A stretch of DNA of 64,000 bases from Sclerurus mexicanus (taxonomy: Eukaryota > Chordata > Aves > Passeriformes > Furnariidae), in NCBI GenBank assembly GCA_013396755.1, contig VWZF01006082.1, forward strand, positions 624,197 to 688,196. The letters run 5' to 3'. The notes under the pieces were generated by a model. The model did no database searches. It saw only the letters and a list, made by a program, of their open reading frames with translations, and was not told where the DNA came from. The stretch's first letter is position 1; each line of letters starts with the position of its first letter. The position numbers and the translations under genes are program-made. Of this stretch, positions 49,059-61,200 are shown piece after piece.

Positions 49059-52000
49059 CTTGAGCAGAAACATAAGAAAGCAGTCATGTCACTAAGGCAC
49101 ATATCACAATTGCATTTGTACTTCAGAGGCAAAGCTTGGCAAAGAAGGAGTTAAGGCTTCAGTGACAAGAGCTTCTTTCACACAAGCTTTGTGGTGAACT
49201 CCATCTAGCCATGTAACATTTTCAGTAAGGGACAGGCACAGCCTTTCTGCCTGAATATTTTCCACATGGAAAACAACAGAGTGGAGCCAAAACAAGCACA
49301 GCTGGCCTATTTTCCAGCAGAAGGAACGTCATTTCCTGGTAATTTCTGCTTACATGATAAGTAAGGGCTATTTAGATAAACATTTCCCCAAAATTGTGAG
49401 ATCTGTGTTAAAGGCAACTTATAGATTAACCACTTTTCCCATTACTGAGGTGAGTTTCATAAAAAGACATAATCTGAAAATAAAATAGAAAAAGACTGTT
49501 CATTTCTACTAACAAGACATGCCTGACCTTCTCATTATGTGCTTTTAGTCCGACAGGGTGTTTTCTTATTGGGTATTTTTAAATGGACAAAAGCACAGTA
49601 GTGCTGGAGAGCTGACTATTATTACTGCAAACATATGTTTTGGAGATAAACACAGTAGATGCAACTATAATCATTAGCTGAAAGGTTAAGGAAGGGCACA
49701 GTCAATCCACCATTTAAAGACAATGTTGGCTAACAAAACTTTCAGGAACTAGAATAGTTCCTGAAAGGTCTGGGAGTCCTTCCCGTTGTTATCATATCAG
49801 GATCATAGTTTTAACAGGAGTAAGAAATAGGAAGGAAATTAAGTAATTCTGGAGTTTAGAAAAGCACATTAAGAGCCAGTTACATGCAAAATGAGGAAAC
49901 TAACAACCAAGTGGATTGGCAGAAATATCCAAATTTTTAATCAAGATAACACTCCCAATCTCAGGAATTAGGGCACAAACGATGAAGTTGCTGAATTGAA
50001 TTTCAGATCTATTTGCATCCTAAGCAGAGATGAGGGTGTCTTAGTGCATCTATCTGACAACAAAAACAAGTAGGAAAATAAACTTTTATGAAAAACTTTC
50101 CCAAAAAGATACCAGTCAAATGATTAATGTCTTGTAACGTTAGTATTTCTTCTAAAGATAGAAACAACAAAGCATGGAAAATGCTGGAAATGCACAGATT
50201 TTGATAATGTTAATGATCAGCTTCTAGGATGAACTAATGCCACAATGTTTTCTCTATCTTTGCATTTTCAGAGATTACAATTTGGTCTACACCAGTCTAA
50301 CCGGGAAAGGTTCATAGCAGTGTTAAGAAGCTCGTATCTTTATTTATTTATTAATTAACAAGTAAACAGTGGACTGAAATAAATGATTCTGTTTGAGTTT
50401 TTTGCAGTCAGAAAAAAGGCATGTCATGATTTGTGACATACATTTATTCTTGCTTGTTTCTTTTTATACTTCTTCAAGAAGAAAAAAGATGATAAATTGT
50501 AAAAGGAACAGCCTCACTCCCCACCCACTTCTGCAATGGTAGGAATGACATCTGCCCTAAAATTACATAGTTGATATTTGGTTTTTTTCCTGTTACAACA
50601 TCTGTGGGATTTTATAGGTTTCAGGTGATAGGTAAGATTAAGGATGGAGCCAAACCAGGTTTTCAGACTTGTGTGACTCAATCTGCAGCCTTACAAGCAC
50701 GGCTGGAACTTTATACCTGGCTCTGTAGCCATTACTACAGTCCTATACAGAAATCTGTCATACTCTACCTTTCAGGAACACCCTTAACCACAGGTGCCCT
50801 TAAAAGAAGAAATGTTGGGCAGAATTTCCTGTGGTTTTTCATGTGGGTCTCTTAAACTCCTGCAATCTTTCAATGTATACAACATTTGGGTCAAAACATT
50901 CCAAATCTTTGCTGGACCTCCACTGATACCACTTTTGGCTGAACAAAGTAGAACAAAGAATGGTGACAGATGCCGATATCAGCTCTATTCAAAGAAATTT
51001 GGAGTAAATTCTATTATAAATCTTCCATGCTAATGGACATTAGACTACAACTATGCAAGCAACAGAGTTTTTAAAAGCAATCATGTATATAGCACAAATC
51101 CAAATTAATGGAAAATTTTCTACTTCACTGGCAGCACATCTGGTCTCACTGCATAAAGAAACAGAGTTGAAACAAAAATGAAGAAGGCCATCTATTCCAT
51201 TTGAAGGGAGTTATATTTTGTTAACAGCATGAGGAAATTCAGGTTCTGTCACACAGTGTACAGAACCTGTGGTTTCAAGCGTGTTTAAGTCAGCCCTTGC
51301 CTACAGGTTTTTCATTTCAAGTTAATTGGAACATCTTGACAGCAACGTGAACCATTTAACCTGCTCTTGACTTTCTTCCTTTCTGAGCTTTTCCCGCACA
51401 AGAAGAGTTTACATCTGACTTAGGTTAGCAGTTAAAGAGTAAACACCACGTACCTAGCAAATAAAAATGTTAATTCAACTGTAATGAATTTCTGAGTTAA
51501 CAGCTAGCAAAATGTGTTGAATATCAGAGATTTTCCCTGCTCAATATGTTTGTCACTAATAATCACTGAACATCAAGAATTAGAAATGAACACTTAATTT
51601 CTTGCATGTTTTTTAGTATCTTTTTTTGTAAATAAGACTTCCTATTCTCATGAATGTCAATGACTTGAACAAAATCTTTATATGATAGTATTTGAATAAA
51701 TAATGAAATTATCTAGAAAAAGAAATCATGTAGATAATTGCCAGACATGATTCCAAATGCTGTGATATTTTGTGAAAGCAAAAACTATGGGGCAAACACT
51801 GTCAGGCATATAACAGAGTGGAGGAATCATTAAGTAGACATAATTTAACTGTGATTTACTGATTGCGACATCATGTCTGTTTTTATTCTTAAAAAACATA
51901 ATCACATGTAGTAAGAGAAATGCCAAATAAACAGTTGAGGTCTAGCATACTAATTTCCAAGTATATCATTCTTTTTTACATGAAAGTAGCAGGAGTCCAG

Positions 52001-52113
52001 GACTACATAAAGACTTTTACAAATTTGTATTAATAGTACTTGCAGTCAAAAAAGCTGTAAGCACGAGGAAGCAGTGTTGACCTGCTTGTGATCTAGAGTA
52101 GAAAAACTTTTAC
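49059..52113 (-). other. MID1 intron (3055 bp)
   Basis: Bounded by gtaaaag and tgctcaag on the minus strand. Nothing recognised within it beyond AT-rich sequence. Confidence 0.9.
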
Positions 52114-52221
52114 CTTTCCTTCTTTGATTTTGGTTCCAATTATTTGTCGTCTTTGCTGGATAATTTCAATGAGCTGGTCACATTCTTCCATCAGCTTGGT
52201 TTCTTGGCGGGATGCATTTAC
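52114..52221 (-). CDS. MID1: MID1 coding exon, distal coiled coil (108 bp, partial gene)
   Basis: This is the first MID1 exon met in the window, reading on the minus strand. It encodes 36 residues, beginning VNASRQETK and ending GTKIKEGK, which match the coiled coil of MID1 (TRIM18) at about human residues 253-288. The coiled coil drives dimerisation of this TRIM-family E3 ligase. The acceptor reads ttgtag and the donor AAG|gtaaaag. The exon starts and ends in phase 0 and its length equals the human exon as I recall it. Relative to recalled human MID1 there are a few conservative changes, such as a Gln for Leu after EECD. The preceding exons, coding for RING, B-box 1, B-box 2 and the proximal coiled coil, are not found between here and 64000. 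Confidence 0.93.
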
Positions 52222-55200
52222 CTACAAAGCAAAAGATGGTTAGCCAAACCTTTTTTTAAATTTCCCTTTTCCCTTTACTAATGGAAAAATTGTAATTTCT
52301 AAATTGTTGTGTTTGGCATTTTTTGGTTCCTTTTTGTTTATAATCCATGTGTTACTTTCTGTTCCTTCTCTTGCATTTTATGAAATACTGAATTGAGTCT
52401 CAATGCCTTGTTTGCAGGAGGCAGGACTTGCAAACAGACAATCAGGTATTTCTAACTCAAGTCGGAAAAGGCTGGTCCTGTAAGTATTGAGTGATGTCAG
52501 TTGTACCACACACCAGCGAGAAGTGAAGTCTCTTCAGGAGATGCTTAACATATCACAGTTTCCAGTCCCATTAATGACTGCAGTGAACGCTAATGCATTT
52601 GAGAATACAAGTGCTGGATCAGACAATCCATCTAGTGGAGTATCCCCTCTCTCACTGCTGCTAGTGCCAGGACCTGTTAGTAAAGCATATTAGGAAGAAG
52701 TCCCAACATGTATGATGACTTCCATGAATGTTTTCTCACCCTCCAACCATTTGCAGCTCAGAGTCTTCTTGAACCAGACACAATTTATATATCACTACTA
52801 ATCCTAAGAAGAAATACAGATTTATTTAGTCTTTCCTTCAATCATTGGAAACTTTAAGTAGCTACACCATTTTAGAGCAATGAGCACTCACAGTGAAGTG
52901 AAAAATTGCCTCTTTTGAGGGATTGGAACCTCTCTCCTTCCAGCTGCATTTAATGATCCCAAGTTCTTTTACTGGAAAGGACAGTGAACTAATGATACCA
53001 TATATATCCATATATTGATTGGTTCCTGAAGGGTTTAAACTACCAAAGATTCAAGTGACAATACCAAGTCAGGTGTATTGACTTTATCATTCCCGCTTGG
53101 CCTCAGAAGTAAATCAGATCAAAAATAATAGATGTGCTCATGTAGTTTTTCTAAAGTATAAGTACACAAATCAATGAAAGTTGATTGTTGTTACAAAAAA
53201 TAAGAAAACTTTAAACAGAAAAGTTTTGGTTCTTGGATGAAAATGTTTTGTTTCTGGAGGAGGCTGATTTTTTCAGTGAAAAGTCAACATTCTATACAAC
53301 AAGAAAATGTACATCCCCTCCAGCAGTAATATGTTTAGCTTACATGTATGTGTAAAGAGTCAAAGAAATAGGCAAAAGTTCTAAAAGTTTGAAAAGTTCT
53401 ATAATAAAGCAAAATTGAAAGGACTGATTTCAGAGCTATGTTTCCATTTGCACTCTGCTAAAAGTAAAAAAAAGGTAAGAAAGTAAAATAGCTTTCAGTC
53501 CTGGCTAATTGCTCCTATAGCCATGTCACCTTTTCCACTGGGCTAGTAAGAGTCAGTGGTGAACAGTAACAGGGAATAGTTTCAAGTAACTACAATTCAC
53601 CCCTTGGTTATTTTTTCAGTCTGATGAGTCCCTTGATCTGCATCATCTTTTATTTGTTTTTTCCAACAATGTGTTTAAACAGGCATTTACCTGTGAGCAC
53701 ATTATGGAGCTCATTAAACTTAAGCAAATGCTTATATACCTGAATTTGGACTGGGACCAATTTTACAAATAACATTCTTATGTGAAATAAGTGTCCTCCG
53801 GGCAAAGAGGAGACTTGTTTACAAAGGGCTGCTTTCATCAAGGTTTTGGACTATCTTTCTCAAACCTTTATAAAATTACAGTTTGTTTGGCTTAGTTATT
53901 AATTAAGAGATCAAGATTATGAAGAGAGAATATATTTGTTTCTGGAAGGGGTCAGATGTAACTGTAAGTGCTGAAGAGACTGTAGGTGAAGATGGAGAAA
54001 GTACTTCCACTGCCTATCTGTCTTCTTAGGTTAGTTTGCTCCGCCTGGTTTCTCACCACAACCCATAAGGAGAGACAGACCATGGAGCCGCTCACCCAAA
54101 ACCTCTCACAGGGCCGGTGAATCTCCACTGACAGCTCAGCTAGCCTGAAAAAAATTAATCAGTTAGCACTGTCCTTCCTCTTCCTTCTCTTCTCGTTGTC
54201 CCACCTGCTGCATCATGGACCTTACTTTGGCATGAAACTCTGCAGAACTGTTTTCAACAAGCTGGACAGTGCACCAGTTTTCCCAGCCCTGACTTCAGTT
54301 TCACCAGTGGACTGAGATTTCACCAAAGAGCGGGGAATCCTGCCCAGGCTCAGCCATAGGCAATGAACACATCCACTGCATGCGGGTGTAACTGCTGTGT
54401 CAATACCGAGGTCAGCTCACACCAGAGCCAACTTCAGCACTTAATTATGGTAACACTTTTGGCACTTAATTATGGTAACACTTCATGGGATTTTTGAGTA
54501 GCTTCCACTCAAAGTGTTACTTCTAGCACCACTTACATCACCAACTCGTTTTGTCAAGCACATCTAATTAACTTTTGGGATAACTATCATGAAACAGAGT
54601 TACAGGAAGGTTAAGTTAATATTGTTTCATTTAATGCTCTGGTTGATTTGAATAACAATGTATTACTTGAATCTTAACTTCAAAAGCTCTAGACTAAGAA
54701 AAACAATAACCACAATGCTTGGGAAAAAAAGCTCGATTTTTATGCACTAACTGCAGAATTCTCTTTTTCTTTGAAATCTGAAAAGTCCACTTTTATAAAC
54801 TTCATTTGAAGACCTTTCCAACTTTATAGCTTGCACAAGTTTATTAAAAATGAAAAGAATATTCCAAACTTATATGTCAGTTTTGTAAGGGAAAAAAAAA
54901 AAAAAAGAAAACCCAACCTCTAATCTGTGGCTTTTCTCAAGCTGAAATACTCCTTAATCACATTTTCAGCCTACAAAGCCTCTGATTCAGTAACAACTTT
55001 ATAATTGAGCACATGCCTAATTTTAAGTGCACGATATTAGCTGTGGCCCTAAAGGGACTATTTGTGAGATTAGCATTGAATATTATTTACTTGTATGTTT
55101 CTGAGGAGTCATATGTCAGACCAAAGAGCCACAGGCATGGATCAGGGCTCCACTGTACAGGTGCTACAGAAATACCAGAATAAGGCTTTGCCTTCTGCTT

Positions 55201-58200
55201 GAGTCCTTTGATGAACAACAACCTTGACAATAACTTCCAGCTGGGGCTGGCCAAGGAATGTGATTTTTGTCTGGTGAAAATATTTGAGGTTTTACATTCC
55301 ACATTTTTCCACATTAAAAAACAAGCCCTCTTTCCAAGGAGTTTCTTAAAAGAGACTGAGAGTTGCATTATAAAAGTCTGGAGACTGTGTCGCTTACTCT
55401 GTGGGAGGCTCCAAATCTTACAGAGAGCAGACTTCAATCTGGGCTTACTCCATCCAAGATGAACATTGACTCCTTAATCAGAGATATCTATTGTCTGAGA
55501 GTTTATGCTGGATTTGGGGACATCCTTCTATAGAAAATTTCACTGATATCAATACACTTAGTTTTGGCATCAATTCCTTAAAAATTCATGTCCAGAACTA
55601 CTTTGAAGCTAGCTTTGTGTTTTGTTGGTATAATTTTTGTAGATTTCTTTTCCGTGCCACTAAACAGTTTTAAAACTGAAGGAGGCAAGAACTATGACAC
55701 TGTCTACAAACAAGCAAGCAAAGACTGATTCTAGCCTTCCTGCTTTTGTGGGGAATTTATTCTTATTTCTGTAATACACAAAGACCTCAGTTTACTGAAA
55801 AAACCCCCAGAAACAACCCATACAAATTTCAGATTTCTTTCCAGGTTTTCCAGACAGATGGATAGGGACTGTTGCCCTTTGCCTCGGGAAGTGGGTGTAG
55901 TAAAAAAAAGAAAAATGGGGGTTCCTCAGATGTCTAACAGGGAACTGGAAACAGCAAGCCCTCCCAACAGAAAAGGGAGAGCAGGCCAGCTGTTCCCAGC
56001 TCCACAGGCTGAGAACTGCTTTGGAAAGTGTTCTGCTCTCTGCAGAGGCTTCCTTGGCTTTCATCTTCAGAGACCTGAGTTAAATTGCAGCTTAGGTCAT
56101 AAGAAAATGAATGTGGTGGTTTCCAAGTCCCCAGCAGATGTTTGGGAAATCACAGAACTAGAGGACGGCTAGAGATTCCAGGTTCTGTGGTTAATTCAAA
56201 GGCAAACAGTCAGAGGGCTAGATTCATACCCAGAAAAACTTCCTCAACTAATATACCAAAGCAACGGATATCTTTTAGTGTCTCAGCAGAATTTTCCTTG
56301 CAAGGGCAAAACTCTCCCTCTGAAATTCCATATAGGTGAGGCAATTCTGTACACAAGTGGAAATTCGCATGTGTCTTTTTGGCAAATTTTTGGTAATTTT
56401 TATTGACTAGTCCTCCACTGATTATGCAAAATGGAAGAAAGTAGGTTGTAGACAGATTCTCATCTTTGGAAATTGAGGTATGCATTTGAGTTTCAGCTTC
56501 ATGATTTAAAAATGGTCTCAATTCCTCAAAAACTAAATTCTTTGCAGCTGTGGCTATACAGGTAAAGAACAGGTATGAATTCGTTATTTATGCATTTGAG
56601 TTGATGGTTATAGGACAACGGTATACTCACAAGAAAATAAAAACATCAGAAAAGCAAATGGAATGATTCCACTCAACAACTGTTAGATCATTGCTACATA
56701 CTTCACTCTAGATGTGAGCCTGAATTCCTTCTTACACCAAACACAGAAATGGAGAGCAAAAAAATCTAAAGTGATTACATATACTGGCTGGTACCTCTTT
56801 AAGAAAACTTTCTTCATTGTCATGTATATGAGGAACACATTGTCTTGGATTAGAGTACCTAGATGAATTAAAGGATTATACTCCTCTAAAGAGAGAGGCC
56901 TGTTTATTTTACTCCACGTTGTAAAGTGAACACCTTTTCTTCATAGAGCCACAATACATTGAAGAAATATTTTAACATTCTGCATGTTTCATTGATTTAT
57001 TTAATGTAAATACAAAGGATTATGATTAATGAACATTTATAAAAAAGTTTATTCCCTTTCTTTTTATGGATGGCTAAGCTGAATGATAGTCCTGTAATCA
57101 AACTTCCTTTATTTCATATCCCTGTTTGATATTATGGATTATTCAATACAGTCTTTTCTAGAGCAAAAGCAACTCCTGGAATATAACTTTTCTAGACTTT
57201 GTCTAGTCTAAGCATAAATCTGATTGTTAAGACAAACTGTGCTTTTGGAAATACATGATATTAATCAACTTGCCATCTGAATGATTCTTCTACAAATCCT
57301 TTATTCTAAAAGGGTGCAAAAGAAAAAGAAATGGTCATCTTCCATTTCAAGTGTGCCAGAGGCTTTGTTTCTGTTTGCATTCCACATCTATCTCTAACCA
57401 GGAGACCTGTGTTTAGAGGTAATCTCAGAGTAGGTTAAACAAAGGTCAGTGCACAAATATGCCAACTTATTCTGGCTACCTAGGAATTTTGTGAATGAAG
57501 AATCGATTAGGCCAGGATAGCTTAACCACTTCAGGTCAGGCAGATAAGACTATCTGCCCCAATCTCAACTAAAAGTAAACTTTTTGTAGAAGATTGAAAT
57601 ACTCATATTACTTACTAAAATATTATTTTAAAGATTTTTGTCCCACTGTGCTTTGAAGCACATTGTTGAGAAACTAATCAGCAGTCCTCTAGTGACATTT
57701 ACAATCTAATCAGAGAACAAAACTAAACCAGAAGTTTCATGGAAAAAAACAAACCAAAAAAACCAACAACATTTTTAAAAAAATAGGAATCCCATTAAAA
57801 ACATAAAGAAATTTAAACTCAGATGATATGGGAAGCTTGCATAAAGAGCTACTCCACCAATGATTACACTGACATCCATAAAGTCCACTGACTAGGCTTG
57901 TTTCAATGAAACAAATATTGCTTTTACAAAATACAGCATCATGTTGGACCTATAGCTGACATTTCTCAGGACAGGAAAGCACAATAGAGAAAGGCATTTA
58001 TTGAAAGACAACCCACGGTTTCACAGCTGAGAAAGGTCTTCCCAAATTTATTTCCTTCTGCAGAAGTCAGTGCAGCCACCTGGGGCAATGGCTGGGCTGA
58101 GCTCACCCAGCTGATGTGCATGTTCCACAGACACGTGGGAAGCAGGTAGAGAAACACAGTGGGGAAGGCAGAAGCAGAGGTGGGGAGACTTTTGGCAGTG

Positions 58201-61200
58201 ATGAGGATTAAGACTAGATTAAGCTGTTTGTGAAACTAAGCCCTAGGAGGGATGTGTGTTTTTAAAATGCAGTTAAAAGGTCATATTATTATTAATTTAT
58301 TTTCGCTCATGATTTTTGTCCTTTATGTTAGTCCTTTCTTTGAACCTAAACAATGAAAATACTTTTCAGTTGAGCAGTATTTACTTATTTATTGTTTTTA
58401 CTTTGTTTCTCCTGCTGAAATTAAGCCTTTGTTCCCCATCGAACAAAATATTCCACTTGGTGTGTTTCATCTAGGGTAGAAAAACAAAAACTATACAATA
58501 ATTACTGAAGTTCAAAGGACTGCCCATACTTTAATGAAGATGAAACCAGTGCCCTTGCAACCCATAGTTCAGTACTTAAAACTCTCATCCAGGGTCTTTA
58601 GCCTAGTGCTTAACATAGCCACAAGACAGCCCATGCCTTTGGGCTCCTTGCTGCTCTAATTGCTGTTTAGCTATTTATGTTAGGCAGAAAAAGGAGGAAC
58701 TCAAGAGTATTTTGTTTCCATAAAGATAAATATCTCTGAGGTGGAAAGACATTTTCACTGAGAAGTTACAATCTCTGATGAGATGCAGCACAAACTATTA
58801 CTTGCTGCATTAGTTAAACAGTGGTTAAGTGTGAACTAGTGAACTAGGCCCATTTATGGGTCTAAGAACAAAGTTTTGTGAGAATATCAGTCTAACAAAA
58901 ACCCAAACATATATATGTGTATGGATGTAAGACAAAGGGAGAGATGGAGCAAACGGGAACTGGTCACCTTAACAGGCAGTGGCAAGCACTGCTATTAGTT
59001 TGTATATATAATTTGTATGACCCCTTACCATAATTGTGACCCAAATTTACAGAAGGTACAAAACTGTTGTAGGTGGAATAACATATTGCAGCACATGTCT
59101 AATCTATACATAAAATGTATGCGTAAGTGGTGCAGTTCTGTGTATGTATAGGACCAATTATACTTTTAATTAGTAATTTGTGGAATCAATTTAATAATTC
59201 TTTAGGGAAATAGTATTTGACTACTAGGCTATGGCTTACTAGACATGCAACTTTGGACATCCTTGAATGAATATTCCATACCACCATATGCCACGCAACA
59301 TATTTTGTCAGGTTTTTTTCCTGATGTTTCTCTTTTCTTCTAATGCTATATAAATTTAAGACTCTGACTAAAGCTTACCTGAGATTTCCATTGAACGAAA
59401 TCAACTTTTATGGGAGTGGAATTAAATGTAGAATGAAAGTAATTAGAAATCAAAAGCAGACCACACTATATATTTCATCAAAATAATGTTAATATAGAAA
59501 GTGTCTCTTATACCTTCTCTCATTACAAACTGTCCTAGGAAAAAAATGCTGTAAAATCCTGCTTAGGGTTTTATGCACCTCATGAAATTTGCTAACTAGT
59601 CTCTTTTTAAAAGAACTGGTTTCCTTTAAGTCATATTTTCCTGTCTATTTCAGAAATCAAAAAATGTCATTTACTTCTAGCACTCAAATATAGCAAATAA
59701 ATGGAGCTGCTGAACAAGCACCTTCACAAAAAGGGAAGATATTGGGGCAGAGGAAAAAAGCAAACTTCAGTGGAGCTATTTTCCAAGTTATCTGCCAAGT
59801 CATCACATGCATTTCAGAGTGAAGCGCCTATCTAACCTATTGGCCCTTTGCTAAAAAAAAAAAAAAATCCCCAGCAAAGTAGAATCCTTATTCCAAAGTA
59901 GTAACGTTCACCTTTGTATGACACTGAAGGCCATTCGCTGCAGTTCAATCACCAGGATTTACATATTGGTTTTCCAACTAAATTTTCCTATTGAAAACTT
60001 CTCAGTTTAGTTAAGCTTTGACTAAAATAATCCTAAACCTCAAGGAGTGAGTACCATGAAAATTTGTGGAAACAGAGTACTCACTGGTTTTTATTGTCGC
60101 AAAGCCTCTTTATTTTTCAAGTGTCCTTAGGGAATCGTGTTGACAGCTAAGTTTTGATTTTCCTGTGCCTCAAGAAACAGAAGTGCTATATGTATCTCAT
60201 GCAAAAACTCATGAAGACATTCTATTGCAAATTTGAAGGAGCAGTCTTGTAGCTGAAGTCTTACCTGAAACTTGAATTTCCATTATTTATAATTTTACCT
60301 TTTGGCTCATCTCTTTTTGATCAGCCATACATAAAAATGACAACAGCAGGAATTTTCAGGTGCTGCCATCTTATCTTCACCATTTTTGCGCTACTGTTGT
60401 TACACTGATCTAAGATATATCTGATATGTGTGAGTGTTGGGTACTTGTGCCAGTGAAATAAAGGGTCTTTCAATATACTACTTTTTATGCAGGTGATTAT
60501 ATAACATGGCTATAAAAAACATCCTTTGACACACACAAAACCAATTTTTTGGCTGGGAACTTTATGCTGAGATTTAGCCCACACCACGTCTTTAGAATTG
60601 AGCTAGAAACTGAGCATTTACACTTCATACAGAAAGGAAGGGATACAGCAGCTTGAGGGTTACAGAAAACGCCTTCTTTATAAACCCAAAAATTATTTTG
60701 CAGTGGTGTCCAGAATTTGCTTCCTAGGATGTTTGGTAAATTGAAAACAAAACAAAACAACCAGAAATACTGAGATACAGATGGTATAAAGCTGTCTACA
60801 AGCAAAATCTATTTCCTTTCCCCTTCCCCCTAGATAATTGCTCCAATTTTTCCTCCAGATGAGTTCAGAATATATTTCTGCCTAACAGCTGAGAAGCTTC
60901 ATGTTATTGACCATATAATAGATGTTTAATCTATTGCCTAGAAGAGATGAGAAAAAAAATCCAGAAACAAATCTCAAATTGCTTAAGAAAAAAGCAACTG
61001 GCATAAGACATTGATGTTCGAATTTTTTTGTTTAAGTCAACGAACACCATGATCTGAAAGACCCCTGCAGAAACCTCACAAAGTCATAGAATGGAAATTA
61101 TGACAAAGAAGCAAATTTGCTGTGACACAGCAGTGTGTCAGCCAGAGAAACCTGCAACACTAAAATCAAGGGGAGAACCTAAGCACTTACAGCATTATAT

